The notes under the pieces: generated by a model
Database searches by the model: none
What the model was told of the DNA's origin: nothing
The model's input: the letters and a program-made list of their open reading frames with translations, nothing else
Translations under genes and position numbers: made by a program
Shown: positions 1-11,015 of the stretch, piece after piece
Position numbering within the stretch: position 1 is the stretch's first letter
Layout of the letters: each line of letters starts with the position of its first letter
NCBI RefSeq assembly: GCF_020085105.1
Contig: NC_058055.1
Location: 15,625,822-15,689,821, forward strand
DNA: 64,000 bases
Source: Siniperca chuatsi
Lineage: Eukaryota; Chordata; Actinopteri; Centrarchiformes; Sinipercidae
Direction: 5' to 3'

Positions 1-2640
1 GTATACTTTGGGCCATCTGTTTGGAACATTATGTATATTAAAACTATTACAATAAAGTAATGTAAAATCAGTGAAACAACAACTATTGTGAATACTAGAT
101 ACTTTTGTAACCTCCCACAAATGTTTCAACATAAAATTCAACATGTATTTATTCCATAAACATTACATTATAATAATTTAGTTTGAAATCAAGTAACAAT
201 TATTTAATGAACAAGGGTAATAACTACACTCAACAGTATGACACATTTACGACACAATTACAATTAGACTAGTGTTATGATAACTGGTTTAACTTATGCT
301 CGTGTGCTTGTGTGATAACTGCAAAGATATACTACAAACAGGTTCTTGTGATCAAACAGTTGGTGTCTCTACATATGTTGTCTTGACGGTGTCTATTGTA
401 TATTAGACAATGTATAGTGTTTTCTGTTTTCATATTTTGGTACAACATTTAAAACATACAAAGAACCAGATTTTTTTATTTCTAAAATTGATGATTAAAC
501 AAGAAAGATTTATTGCAATCAAATGTCATCCTGTTTTTCTGCTTCTTTATAGTCATGGATACCTCCTAGTTGCATTTAAAAAGGAACAAGACCCGTCTTG
601 TTTTCTTGTCTGCTTCTCTTTTCAGAATTAATCTACTGTGTTTTCTAACTCAACACTACTTCACATTAAACCTCTCCGGCCATTCAGGGACCGGACTGAC
701 TTTTCTTGAAGAATTTTATTGTGAAGTAGCAGCTACAGGACACGTATATTCTGTGGAGCTGACCTGCTCTTTTGTGATCGTACTGTATGCTTGAATTTCA
801 AGATTTTGCAAGATGAACAAAGGAAAATTACCCAAATGTTTTGACATGTTTGTCCAGAGTGAGGTTGTTTTCAACAAGGATTGAGGTCCGATTTAGGCTA
901 CCGAGGCCAATCATGAGGCTCTGTGTCTCTTCAGTGTGTAATTGCAGAATGCTTTGATGCATATTATTGTGGTTTTCTGGGAGGCAGTTATGAAGAGAAC
1001 AGATTTTTATAAAACTATTTTTTGTTGCATTTCATACAGGTTGTTGTGTTATACGTAGAATCTGAGGTGATGATATAAGATGTGCAAGAGGCAGCATATC
1101 GATAACATTATTAAACACTGAACCCAATGAGACTCAGCAGAGAAGCTCTAAGATAGAGGACTTAAAGTCACCATGGCCTATAGTGAACGCCCTGCCAGAG
1201 GTATAACTTAAATCAGTAGAAATCTGTTCCAGTTACCATAGCCAGAAAGGGGATTTTTGAGATTTGTCTCACTTTTTAAACATTGGGGACTACAGCTAGC
1301 TTTTTCAGCAATGGTTGAACTTTAGGATATTTAGAAAATGAGAATTGTACCATTGGCAGGTAAACTATCTGTAATGTTTAAGACAAAAGGGCCGTTTTTG
1401 TTAAAAAAAACTTATCCAACCCAATTTTGACCCCCAAAGCATTTCAGATCATACAATACAATAGCTAGCTGGGATTGATACTTCACAGTTCCTGAACAGT
1501 TGCTAATACTTTCAGCCATCAAGCAGTTGTCGGTGCCTCAGTCTCGCACAGTAAGTGAGCGCCCAGAAACCTGTTTGCAACAACAGGGGGCTTGAAGCTT
1601 TCTTAAAGATAAACCGAAAGAAACAAATGCCAAAATTCTCAAATTCATTCAGGAAATGGGTCAGACAACCTAAAATAGAAAAATGATACCACTTTATTTC
1701 AAGGCTTCTTATTTTGTTTCCCTTCAACTGTAATACTATACCATGCTGCCCTGTCTCCTAGAAATTACATTTATATAGAACTAATTTGCAACAGCTAATA
1801 TGTTTTAAGGGAAACATAATGCCAACTGATTTATGTTTTCTGTTAACATAATAAGGAAATAAGACGGTGTAGTCCCTCATTCGTCCAGAAGTGTTCTATC
1901 ATAGAAAAGGTTTCAGTCGTAGTCATCTGGACACTGTTTTCAGAATCAAGACGTTCTCAATTGAGAATGACTTCCAATGATGATGAGTCCAGATGACTAC
2001 AACTGAAACCTTTTCTACAATAATAAGGAAATGTTGTTAATTAACATAACTGACAAGTCGCAAAAATTATGATACTGAACCTATCAGTAAAATGTTCACT
2101 GACAACGTATTTCATTTAGTTTTTCGCCAAAATAGGCAATCTTGCAATACACTAGCCACTCGTAGTGACTACAGCATTATTCAACTTTTTTATGATTATG
2201 TTATTGACATTTAACCAAAATCACGACCTTTCCATAATCGTCCCCAAAGTGCTTTTGTTGCTCAAACCTAACCACAGGAGTCTGGATGCGAACCCTGGAT
2301 TCTGGTATCACAGTCCTGCCATTCACCCCAACCATCTTCTTGCGACTCCAGCGCAGTACGTAACTGTACTGTTTCATTCACTAAATGAAATGCAGCGATT
2401 ACGTTGTCATCGCAACGTTATTATGAAAACAATTAGTCATAAAACAAACATAATTTAATAAGTACCTAATAATTGCAAACTACTTACACGGTAATTTGAA
2501 TGCTGTAATCAGTCAAGCAAAGTTTTACCTAAATCACTCCAGGAATGAAGCTCTTGCTTTGAGCATGCAACTGAGTTGTAGTTTATATTTCTTGTCATGG
2601 TCTAAGAATCTTTATCCATAGTGTCCTTTCAGAATAACTA
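1..2640. other. Intergenic flank, paralogous to other OR flanks
   Basis: No convincing gene. Bases about 1-210 resemble the sequence just after the OR at 2949-3917 (shared stretch GAATACTAGAT followed by TTTTGTAAC near 90 and 3980). Bases about 540-1000 resemble 10090-10490, including a shared TTCTGTGGAGCTGACCTGCTC. This suggests the window opens in the 3' flank of another OR of the same subfamily lying off the left edge. Short open frames here show no known domain. One palindromic repeat lies at 1861-2019. Confidence 0.55.
1861..2019 (+). mobile_element. Palindromic short interspersed element, copy 1
   Basis: The element begins AAGACGGTGTAGTCCCTCATTC and carries long inverted repeats. The segment TAGAAAAGGTTTCAGTCGTAG near 1903 is mirrored by its near reverse complement at 1990-2018. 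It is bounded by a perfect 13-bp direct repeat, ATAATAAGGAAAT, at 1848-1860 and 2020-2032. A 13-bp target-site duplication points to target-primed (retro)transposition rather than a cut-and-paste transposon. A shorter copy lies at 16587-16681. I do not recognise the family with certainty, and no coding capacity is seen. Confidence 0.75.
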
Positions 2641-2689
2641 TATAGAAATCTGAAAATGTGATAAGTAGTTTGGATGAATGCAATGAGTT

Positions 2690-2948
2690 TAATGGACTGA
2701 AAAAGGGTTTGTATGATTCTGAGTGGCTTACATACAATAGGCTCAGGGGATCAGACATTGACATTATTTAACATGAACTCAGAAGAGGACTGCTCCTTTT
2801 ATTAGCCACTCCTGTCCAAACAGTTAAAGCCAGACAGAGCTGCATCATCAGAAAGAGAACAACAGAACACAGTACTGAAACGCTGAAGAGGACGTTTATC
2901 TACATCAGCCACTGCACTGTGAGCAGGAAAGGCTTGACAAGTTTTACA
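2690..2948 (+). promoter_or_regulatory. Conserved block upstream of OR gene
   Basis: This stretch is recognisably related to the DNA before the ORs at 11016 and 18852. Shared words include GAGTGGCTTACATACAATAG, GACATTGAC and AGCCACTCCTGTC. It holds the 5' UTR and perhaps the promoter. No TATA box or splice pair can be fixed with confidence in this copy. Confidence 0.4.
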
Positions 2949-3917
2949 ATGAACTTTTTCAACTCTGCTCTTGGGAAAAACATCACTTTTGTGCGTCCTG
3001 CATATTTCATGATAAGTGGTTTATCTGACATCCCACATATCAAGTATTACTATATCTTCCTCCTTTTTGTTTATATTGCATCATTGCTGGGAAACACAGT
3101 TGTAATGGCCGTAATATGCTTGGATCATAACCTGAGAACTCCAAAATATATTGCAGTTTTTAATTTAGCATTTGTGGACCTGTTTGGTAACTCTGCTCTG
3201 GTGCCGAAGCTTCTTGACATTTTTCTGTTTAACCATCGCTACATCCCCTACAACGACTGCTTGGCATTCCTTTTTTTCTGCTACACCTGCCTTTCAATGC
3301 AGGCTCTTAATCTGGTTGCACTTGCCTATGACAGACTGATAGCTATCATCTTCCCACTGCACTATCATGTGAAGATGACCCACAGGTTCATGCTGTCTTT
3401 GATTGCCTCTTTCTGGGTACTTGCTATAACTAGTACACTCATTGCAGTTGGCCTTCTTACAAGACTTTCCTTCTGTAAGTCTGTGGTTATTAACAGCTAT
3501 TTTTGTGACCATGGCCAGATATACCGGCTTGGCTGCAATGACTATACACCCAGCTTTGTCATTAGTATATTGTCACCACTTCTTATTCTTTGGCTTCCTC
3601 TGATATTCATCTTGTTAAGTTACCTATATATTGGCTATGCATTGTCTAAAGTAGCCACAGTTCAGGAAAGAGTGAAGGCCTTTAAAACCTGCACAGGTCA
3701 TCTTTCATTAGTGGCAATCTATTTCCTCCCATTATTAATCACATTTACTATGAGTGCAAATATACCTCCAAATGCCAGGATCATAAACCTGTCTCTGACC
3801 TCCGTCTTTCCTCCCATGTTGAACCCAATCATTTATGTTCTGCAGACACAAGAAATCAATAAATCTGTAAAGAAGTTGTTTAAAATCAGAGTGCAATCCA
3901 AAGTTACCATAATGTGA
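2949..3917 (+). CDS. Odorant receptor, fish type, intact (plus-strand subfamily)
   Basis: This is a seven-transmembrane G-protein-coupled odorant receptor of 322 residues with a single-exon coding region. The ATG at 2949 is chosen because the frame upstream opens only with a GTG and the paralogue at 11016 starts at the equivalent codon. Visible OR features are an N-terminal glycosylation sequon NIT (about residue 11), GN in TM1 (about 49), LRTPKY in loop 1, an AYDRLIAI version of the MAYDRYVAIC box at the end of TM3, several cysteines in extracellular loop 2 (SFCKS, YFCDH, LGCND), KAFKTC before TM6 and NPIIY in TM7. Length and ends match an intact receptor. It would signal through olfactory G proteins in the cilia of olfactory neurons. 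The ligand cannot be told. The nearest relatives in the window are the genes at 11016 and 18852. Confidence 0.93.
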   Translation: MNFFNSALGKNITFVRPAYFMISGLSDIPHIKYYYIFLLFVYIASLLGNTVVMAVICLDHNLRTPKYIAVFNLAFVDLFGNSALVPKLLDIFLFNHRYIPYNDCLAFLFFCYTCLSMQALNLVALAYDRLIAIIFPLHYHVKMTHRFMLSLIASFWVLAITSTLIAVGLLTRLSFCKSVVINSYFCDHGQIYRLGCNDYTPSFVISILSPLLILWLPLIFILLSYLYIGYALSKVATVQERVKAFKTCTGHLSLVAIYFLPLLITFTMSANIPPNARIINLSLTSVFPPMLNPIIYVLQTQEINKSVKKLFKIRVQSKVTIM

Positions 3918-4509
3918 GTGTTTGTTGATGTTTTGGGCCTTCTGTTTTTTGCATTATTTGCATTACAGTAAAACAGCCGTTATGAATACTAGATTTATTT
4001 TGTAACATCACACAAATGTCTGAAAATTTAGTTTGTATGTATTAATCAACAATTACTGAAATTAAAACCTTTTTAAGATAGCTTAACTACCATACAAACT
4101 TCTCTTATAGTATATGAACTTATGTACAGTAATATTTTAGTTTCTGCTCGGGTGAGAAATGCAAGAGGGAAAGCAACTGATAATGTGTGTTATAGTAATG
4201 TCCAAAATACGGTTGGTGCAAAACCTAAACCTCACAGAGAAATTAATGGTTGTATTTATAAAATTATTAATCAAGCAAACAAGTAATTGTGATCAAACTA
4301 TTTATGTTCCTGCACATGATAACTGTGTATGTGAAAGTAAATTTTGCATGAATTTTATATCTTTTGATGAAAAATATAACCATGTAAAAGAAACTAAATT
4401 TTGTATTTCTTTTTTTTCAATAATTTCTCTTCTTATTCATGTTCATCATTTAACAAACATAATGATAAGACGGAGTACAGAGAAAATAAAGATAAGATAA
4501 AATAATAAT
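3918..4509. other. 3' flank of OR, no gene seen
   Basis: AT-rich 3' flank. It shares words with bases 1-210, which supports a common array unit. The 113-codon open frame at 4159-4500 is low-complexity and matches nothing I recognise. Confidence 0.5.
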
Positions 4510-4590
4510 TTGTTTATCAGTTTTTATTGTAAAGCACTTTGTAACTTTGTTTTGAAAGGCGCAATATAAATAAGTTATTATTATTATAAA
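4510..4590 (+). repeat. LINE/SINE 3' tail (L2-like)
   Basis: The sequence TGTAAAGCACTTTGTAAC, then TTTTGAAAGGCGCAATATAAATAAG and a short ATT repeat, is the usual 3' end of L2-group LINEs and of SINEs that borrow their tail. Only the tail is visible. Confidence 0.6.
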
Positions 4591-5062
4591 GTGAAATAAA
4601 GTACAAAATGAAAAGAAAATATCAACTGTGGTCACAGTACATACAGTATATATAGAGTCAAAGCAAATCTGACTGGACAGGGCAGATGGTTAGAGGTCCA
4701 TATGAGGTTACCATGTTCTCAGAAAGATATTACTTTTTTAAGTGCACTGTTCCACTTGTAATGTTTCGTTCAGAATTTATTTGAACAAATTAAATGTTGC
4801 TGGTTCTGAGCAAGCTATATAAGATATTATGCCAATCCTCTTGGCAGACATGGGGTCTTGTGACCTGTCCATTTCCGTACCAAAGAGGTACCGTATTGGT
4901 GTAATGTCCAGCAGAATTTCCAAAACCTGAATTTGGGTATGTCTGTGGAAACACTTCAAACTTGTGTTGATTAGCGGAACGAGACAATACCAGACTGGAA
5001 GGCGAATCTTTCTCCCCATAGCGTTCAGGCAGCCTTTCACTGCAGGTCTGGCCCATGCCAAA

Positions 5063-5195
5063 GTAATAACTAATGCTATAGAAGTGATTATCACAGCAGA
5101 TATTCGACCATACTCGGTCGTAGAGAATACAAAATTTAAGCATATGGTCAAAGTGCTTGAGCCCCGCTACAATGTGGGTTTACGTGTGCCCTGTA
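5063..5195 (+). mobile_element. hAT (ZBED-type) transposase fragment
   Basis: The plus frame reads VITNAIEVIITADIRPYSVV followed by ENTKFKHMVKVLEPRYNVG. The pattern of D-x-x-PYS-V-E-x-x-x-F-x-x-M plus LEPRY is typical of the region just after the BED zinc finger in hAT transposases and ZBED proteins. Only about 45 codons are kept. No BED finger, catalytic core or dimerisation domain is seen nearby, so this is a relic. The minus-strand frame over the same bases (4777-5151) is a shadow. Confidence 0.7.
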
Positions 5196-5379
5196 TAAAC
5201 GAGCATGAGCTGCTGTTGTTCAGGAATTATCAACAGGTCAGCGTCTCACGATGGAGCATTACTGACACTTGTATTATTTATTTTTTCTTATTGACAATAA
5301 TCTAGTATTTGATGTTAAATCAAAACTGTTAAATCTTTCCAGTGAGCAGTTCTGCATTTTTGTACTAACTAATTAGGCC

Positions 5380-5890
5380 TTTTTTTCTGGGTGGCCCAGT
5401 AGTACAACTGAAGGTCTGGGATTCCCAGTCCACCTTTCTCTTTGGACTTAGTTTAAGCTATTCTGGGTAAGGAGATCTTTCAAATAAAGAAGCTCATCAA
5501 TTTGTTTATGGGTTTAAAAAATGCTTTATCTAAATAACAGGACAGTGACTGAAATAGATAACTAAATCGTGGCAATCCATTTATTTTAATTATGTTAATT
5601 CGTCCGAGAAATGAGATGGGAAATAAATTCCAATGTTCCAATTCTTCCTTGATCTTTTTAAGTAGTGGGGCGTAGTTTATATGAAACAAGTCTTTAAGTT
5701 TGGGAGACACAATCACCCCCAGATACTTAAGTCTGCTCTGTGTCCAGGTGAAGGGTGAAATGGTCTTGAGTTTACTAGAAATTGAGTTCAATAAGAACAA
5801 CAAATCCTTATCAACGAACTGCTGGAATGGATCTCTCTGGGTTGGTTAGGTACAAGATAATATCATTAGCATACAATGAGATTCTATTCT
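5380..5890 (-). mobile_element. L1-type LINE, downstream RT part
   Basis: On the minus strand the frame resumes with ISLYANDIILYLTNPERS, the catalytic box of a LINE reverse transcriptase. It continues with a thumb region containing LKYLGVIVSPKLKDLF, then LKKIKEELEHWN and SFLGRINIIKIN, which is L1-like. The usual YADD box reads YAND, so a catalytic aspartate codon is replaced. This fragment and the one at 7248-7705 belong to a single insertion, now separated by the hAT-like element at 5891-7247. Dead copy, 5' and 3' incomplete. Confidence 0.75.
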
Positions 5891-7247
5891 CAGGGCTCCA
5901 GGGTGCGACCACAAATCTGTTAAGTGCAACTAAACATTACACTGGTGTATCTGAAATTTAGCAGCTCTGATTAAAAATAATGCATAAAAATATTTTTTAG
6001 CAAACACAGAGTGTGCTGTGGTGATGCACGGATCAGCTCTGACGTGATCCGTATGTTGCCTACCCATAATTCATCCACCCGCCACCCACCCAAACAAATT
6101 ATTTTCTCAGATTTAGAGACCCGCACCAGCGTGGACATTTCCCTCCTCCTCTACCGGTCCCTGTAAGTTATATTGCCATTTAAATTATGTGGAGGAGCGC
6201 TAGTTTTCCAGGTAATTTCTTTATCATGTGTGGTATTGATGAATGAGTGTTTTCTTTAACAATTTACTTTAATGATTAGACAGGCTGCTTTCAGTAGTTT
6301 TTAAACATTTTCATGCATGCAGTACAGTTCATGCATGTCACAGCATATATCAACATTTAAGCAGAAAAAATAAAAACTGTAGTTATAAAATTGACAGGAC
6401 AGAGAAAACTCTCCAGAGGAAACAGAATTAAACTTTAGCTTATGAAATACATTTTTAGACAGCTGGGATGGAGCTAAGGATTTATCAGGAGGACGGCTAC
6501 TCTCCTCCAAGCAATTTAACTGCATGAACCTGGACTGTGTGTATGTGACCTTTTGGATGTATAGAAGAACAAAGAACATTAATTAACATTAGATCCTGAC
6601 CGATCCTGTCGGCATGTCGGGAGATTTAATTAATCAATGAAGTTACGCTGCTGTGCCTCGTGCATAAATGCGCACAGTGTCTCTCTTAATGAGGAGACAC
6701 TGCAACCCATCTGTATTAATCAGAATGTTCATTTTTATGACCTGCCCACCTGATCCACAGATTATTCGCAGGCACTGCAGATATAACTGCGATCTGCGCA
6801 TCAACTGGGAACAGTGCTTTTGCTGTCGGAGCATCAACTTTCCGAATTGAAACGTTTGAAAAGCACAATGTCTCCAAGAAACACGTCCTGTGTCCTGACA
6901 GGTGCTTGGCTGGCAGAGCAGCCCCCCTTTCTGCAGCATTTCAGCACCAGGCAGCAGCAAACCGACGCAGTGAAGAGTCAGAAATCATAATAAAATTACA
7001 CTAAAATAATACTGCTCACAATATAGCCAAAGAGGAGCTATCTTTTACTAAATTTAAGTCCATTAAAAAAACATTTATCTGCACCTTTATTGCTGTTTAC
7101 AATCATTTACAAATTACCAATGTGTATGGGAACTGACAAAAAAGGTAACGCTTAAAATATATTATTGGGTGCACCTAAATTATGTGCTGTTGCACCTAAG
7201 TTAGGTGCACCAGTGCCACCAATGTAAAAAGTTAGCCTGGAGCCCTG
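5891..7247. mobile_element. hAT-like non-autonomous DNA transposon nested in L1
   Basis: The 1357-bp insert is bounded by a perfect 11-bp terminal inverted repeat, CAGGGCTCCAG at the left and CTGGAGCCCTG at the right, with related sequence just inside (GGTGCGACC; GGTGCACC). CAGGG termini fit hAT elements. The flanks share only ATTCT directly beside the ends, so the 8-bp duplication expected of hAT is not clear. Rejoining the flanks gives a continuous LINE reading frame, which proves it is an insertion. The short open frames inside show no transposase, so it is probably non-autonomous. Confidence 0.72.
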
Positions 7248-7705
7248 ATTCTCTATTTTCTAAATGTCAATTCCAGAAATCTCTAACAATCCATATGGCC
7301 TCTGCAGGGATTCAATCACCAAATTAATTAAGAACGGGGATAATGGGCACCCCTGCTGACAGCCTTTATATAAGCCAGACTTTTCAGAGAGAGTGCCATT
7401 TACACATATTTGAGCTTGTGGATTAGTGTACATAGACTTGATCCAAACGATACATCTATCACCAAATGAAGTACATTCTACAATGTCTGTATCCTTCTTA
7501 TGCATCAGTGATATTAGCTGTCTATATATAGCTGTCTTCATTGATTTGGGAAGGATTCCATTCTCAAAAAAATCTGTAAGCATTGGCATAAAAAGGGGCT
7601 CAATTTGGGACCAAACGGTCTTATAAAATTCTGAAGAGTATCCATCCAAGCCTGGAGTCTTTCTGGAAGGCAGTGACATAGTTGCTGGTGTTATTTCCTA
7701 ATCCT
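7248..7705 (-). mobile_element. L1-type LINE, upstream RT part
   Basis: The minus frame reads LPSRKTPGLDGYSSEFY, then LISLMHKKDTD, FGDRCIVWIKSMY and GCQQGCPLSPFLINL. These are successive reverse-transcriptase blocks of an L1-clade LINE (the TPGxDG entry and the QGxPLSP box). The segment between LISLMHKKDTD and FGDRC is shorter than in full elements, so an internal deletion is likely. It continues into 5380-5890 across the hAT-like insertion. Confidence 0.75.
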
Positions 7706-7849
7706 GGATAGGAGCAACAAACATTTGTGACGGGGGTCGCTAGGCTATATGGACACAAGCCCTAACGGATTTTATGAATTGATATCGGATAATTCAAATA
7801 AAGGTCGATTGAATCGGAAAATCAATTTTTGAAACACACACTCATGCTC

Positions 7850-8620
7850 CGATCAGCATGATGACTTTGAATCAGAGCTGGAGTGTGCGACCCCCATTCT
7901 GCCATTTGTTGTACACGATCCTCTGGAGTATGTACTTCACTAAACTCGGTGTGAGTTCCTGCCTTGTACCTGTTCAAAGTTATATTGAGTTGAGCGTGTA
8001 ATACTAGACGATGGATATGCTTCTGGATTGGTACATGCAATGGTTAAGGTCAGGGTGGTCATGTCATCCATGTAGGTGCGAATAGGAGGTACCCGCTGTC
8101 CGGAGTGCAAACGTTCTCCTCCTACAACCCATTTGGAAGCTCGGGTGATCAATTCCATTGCCATGGTAAAGGCTAGAGGGGAGATGGTACACCCTGCCAT
8201 TATTCCCACTTCCAATGATTGCCACGATGTTGTGTATTCTGTTGTTTTGAGGCAGAATTGTAGATCTTTTAAGTAGTTTCTGACCAGGTGTGTAACTCAA
8301 AGGCGGTCCAGAAGAGAGAATGGGGGATGAATCCAAAAGCGTTGGCTAAGTCCAGGAATATGATGTGCAAATCTCTTCCTTCCCTCTTTGTAGTCTGGAT
8401 TTGATTCCATATCATTCTTGTGTGTTCTAAGCATCCCGAGAAGCCTGGTATACCAGCTTTCTGTATCAATCCAGTTGTTCTGTTTCAGGTACGTTGCAAT
8501 CCGTTGAACAACAATGCTAAAGATCTTTCCTTCAACATTCAAGAGATTGATTTGCTGGAATTGGTTTATGTTTGAGGCATCCTTTTCCTTGGGGATTAGC
8601 ATGCTCCCTGCTCTTCGCCA
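7850..8620 (-). mobile_element. Second non-LTR reverse transcriptase relic (YMDD type)
   Basis: Three overlapping minus frames give successive pieces of one reverse transcriptase: LIPKEKDASNINQFQQINLL with VEGKIFSIVVQRIATYLK (about 8470-8602), then KAGIPGFSGCLEHTRMIWNQ with FLDLANAFGFIPHSL (about 8300-8465), then VGIMAGCTISPLAFTMAMEL with PPIRTYMDDMTTLTLT (about 8030-8215). YMDD is the catalytic box. Order and spacing fit one LINE, but the frame changes between blocks, so there are at least two frameshifts. The clade is uncertain. The blocks differ clearly from the neighbouring L1. Confidence 0.7.
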
Positions 8621-8739
8621 TGCTTACAATAATGAGCAACAAATACATTATTATACTATAATAATTATACTTATGCCTGTCATATCATACCTTTGCATGT
8701 CTCCTTGGGTTGCTGTTATGGCTGACTGCTTGTGAGCTT

Positions 8740-9620
8740 GCCTTGTGGCACACTTGAAACGTGAATTTTTGGCTGTGCCTTTGACAAGATGTCCACAAAG
8801 CTGCGAACAGCTCTCTCTATTAAGGAGTTATGCTCCTGTATGTTTAAAATTAAAGACATTTAGCAGCTCATGAAAGAGGTGTATGATAGATGAAACAAAT
8901 GTTCTCCCATCATAAAAACATAATACTGACATAAGATTTTACTTTATTGACCGTTAACCACTGTCCCCTTTTAGATTTGACGAGTGTATTATTAGCCTAC
9001 TACTGTTACTTTCCTGTTCATTTGGTTTATTTTCCAGCTGACATGAACATGTACAAGTTGGACTGGAAGCTGACCCTTCTCGGCCTTTAGCTAACTACCT
9101 TCCTTCTCACGTTAATGCCTGCAGCATTATGTCTTGAAGCACCTGTTAAAGAATAGCCTTACTTTCCTTAATATTAACGTTAATTGTTCAAATGGCACAA
9201 CAACAAACGTTAGCCAACTGACTATAGCTAGCTAAGACATTAGTTAATATGCAAATTAAGTAAATCCGGGATGCGCACACACAGCTGTCTTGATATATCT
9301 AGTTAATTACAATGTAAAACTTTACTGGCATGTTCCGTGCTAATTAACCCACCTGTATCCCAGAAGAGTTCGCCTCAGGCTCCTCCATGTTGATTCCAGC
9401 ATACTACAGATGGACGCAGTAACCTTTTGTCCCCTGATTGGACAGTTTGACTTCCTCTGATTGGATGGTCAGTGGGAAACGTGCTGATTGGCTAGTCAGC
9501 GCAGGCATTAAAACAGGGCCAAAATTCGCGCTTGTAACTCGTACCATGTAGCTTGTAACTTCAGTGTCGCATACAAAGATGGGACATTTGTGTGAAACCT
9601 CACTATTGAAAATATTCCTG
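8740..9620. other. Intergenic, no gene seen
   Basis: No domain or credible gene. The stretch around 9410-9500 has three similar short phrases (CTGATTGGACAG, CTGATTGGATGG, CTGATTGGCTAG), each containing a CCAAT-like ATTGG. They may be regulatory or chance. Confidence 0.4.
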
Positions 9621-9632
9621 CACATATTTTAA

Positions 9633-9790
9633 TTACACATACACAAAATATTTCTACAGCTGCAAAACTGTTTTTACACATGTGCAAATTATATCTGTGT
9701 GCACAAAACTTTTTCACACATGCACAAAATATTTCTATTGCTGCAAAACGTTTTTACAAAGTCACACATATGTGCATGCAAATTTATTTG
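9633..9790 (+). repeat. Diverged two-copy direct repeat
   Basis: ACACATACACAAAATATTTC with GCTGCAAAACTGTTTTTAC at about 9633 recurs as ACACATGCACAAAATATTTC with GCTGCAAAACGTTTTTAC at about 9717. The unit is roughly 85 bp. Further loose TGTGCA/TGCACA words surround it. Confidence 0.55.
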
Positions 9791-9869
9791 ATATACAACT
9801 GCAGGCTGTGAAATTATTTCTGAACATATTTTCACAACTCAAAATATTAATGACCCTAATTTGCTTCCA

Positions 9870-10620
9870 TACAATCTAAGAAGCCATCTTCATCAGGGTC
9901 ACATGGCTCCCCCCATAAATTCTGTATTTTCTAAAATGAATGATAAATGATTTATTGTGATTAAATGTTATGATGTATCTCAGAATCACAATTAAACATT
10001 CTTAAACAAACTTTCTACATCTATAAAATCATTTAGCATTTATTTTATGACTTGTAATAAGAAAACTGTTAGAAATCTGTTCATTTATGTTTATTTATGG
10101 CGATGGATACCTCATAGTTGCATTTCAAAGAGGAAGGAATTAGATCCCTATTGTTTTCTTATCAGCTCCTCTTTGCTGTGTTAAACTATACAGTGTTGCT
10201 TTAAATTAAACTTTTTTAGCCATTCGGGGGCATTTCTTCTCTGGAAGAATTTTATTATGAAGCAGCTATAGAAAGTGTAGATTCTGTGGAGCTGACCTGC
10301 TCATATTGTGCCTCTATGTTTTGAATTTTTGGGGATTTTGTAGGATTAATATAGTAAAATTGCAAAAATGTTTTGACTGGTTTATTCAGAGTGTGGTTTT
10401 TATACAAGAATTGAAGTCAGATTTAGGCCACTTAAGCCAACTGTGAGTTTCTGTCCTTTTAGTATGTAATGGAAGCATGCTTTGATGAAGAGAATTCTTT
10501 CCAAGAAGATCCACCAGATCCAAGTTCAAGTTTATTTGTCATTGCAACCATAAAACATACAGCTGAATGAATGGTCAGAGATGTTTATCGTCTCCTCTCA
10601 AAATATGCATTTAAACAGTA
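9870..10620. other. Intergenic, paralogous to bases 540-1000
   Basis: Bases 10090-10490 resemble 540-1000 with many substitutions, an old duplication of array flank DNA. The words near 10521 (TTCAAGTTTATTTGTCATTG) look like the tail of a fish LINE or SINE. No gene is seen. Confidence 0.45.
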
Positions 10621-10653
10621 AATTAATTGAAAGGTCATAGAAATACAATACCA

Positions 10654-10686
<33 letters not shown>
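10654..10686 (+). repeat. (AAT)n microsatellite
   Basis: About ten consecutive AAT units. Confidence 0.9.
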
Positions 10687-10689
<3 letters not shown>

Positions 10690-11015
10690 AAAATGTGTTA
10701 TAGGTGCTATATAGATATATAAGTAAATTACATGATTGCAATCAGTAAGATGGATTGAAAAAGGTTTGTCTGATGATGAGTGGCTTACATACAATAGACA
10801 CAAGGGAACAGACATTGACCTTATATGGCAGAAATGCAGAGGAGGACTGCTTTTCTTAGTAGCCACTCCTGTCAAGACAGTTAAAGCTGCTCAGAGTTCT
10901 GTCACCAGAAAGAGAAGCGCTCATCTTCATCTACATAAGACAACAGAGTGCTGATGCTGATGCACGGACGAGGACACTTCTCTACATAAATCACTGCGCT
11001 GTGGACAGTTTTACA
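10690..11015 (+). promoter_or_regulatory. Conserved block upstream of OR gene
   Basis: Nearly the same sequence precedes the OR pseudogene (18520-18851), and a more diverged version precedes the OR at 2949. A TATA-like CTTATATGG lies near 10823. An open frame across it (WIEKGLSDDEWLTYNRHKGT and on) is kept between the two close copies but is shifted in the copy at 2690. It is therefore more likely UTR or promoter than protein. Confidence 0.45.

Noticed and set aside
1980-2015. Possible hammerhead ribozyme (GATGAGTCC followed later by GAAACC)
   Set aside because: The spacing between the two core boxes and the stem pairing do not fit. The similarity follows from the inverted repeat of the palindromic element, and the second copy lacks the first box.
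2919-2948. Upstream in-frame GTG as the start of the first OR (and 11001 for the second)
   Set aside because: GTG is not a normal eukaryotic start. The downstream ATGs align among paralogues and give the usual short OR N-terminus.
4777-5151. 124- and 117-codon minus-strand frames
   Set aside because: They overlap the plus-strand hAT transposase relic and show no recognisable protein pattern.
7733-7896. Small transposon bounded by GGGGGTCGC and GCGACCCCC
   Set aside because: The inverted match is only nine bases, no target duplication is seen and no related copy is in the window.
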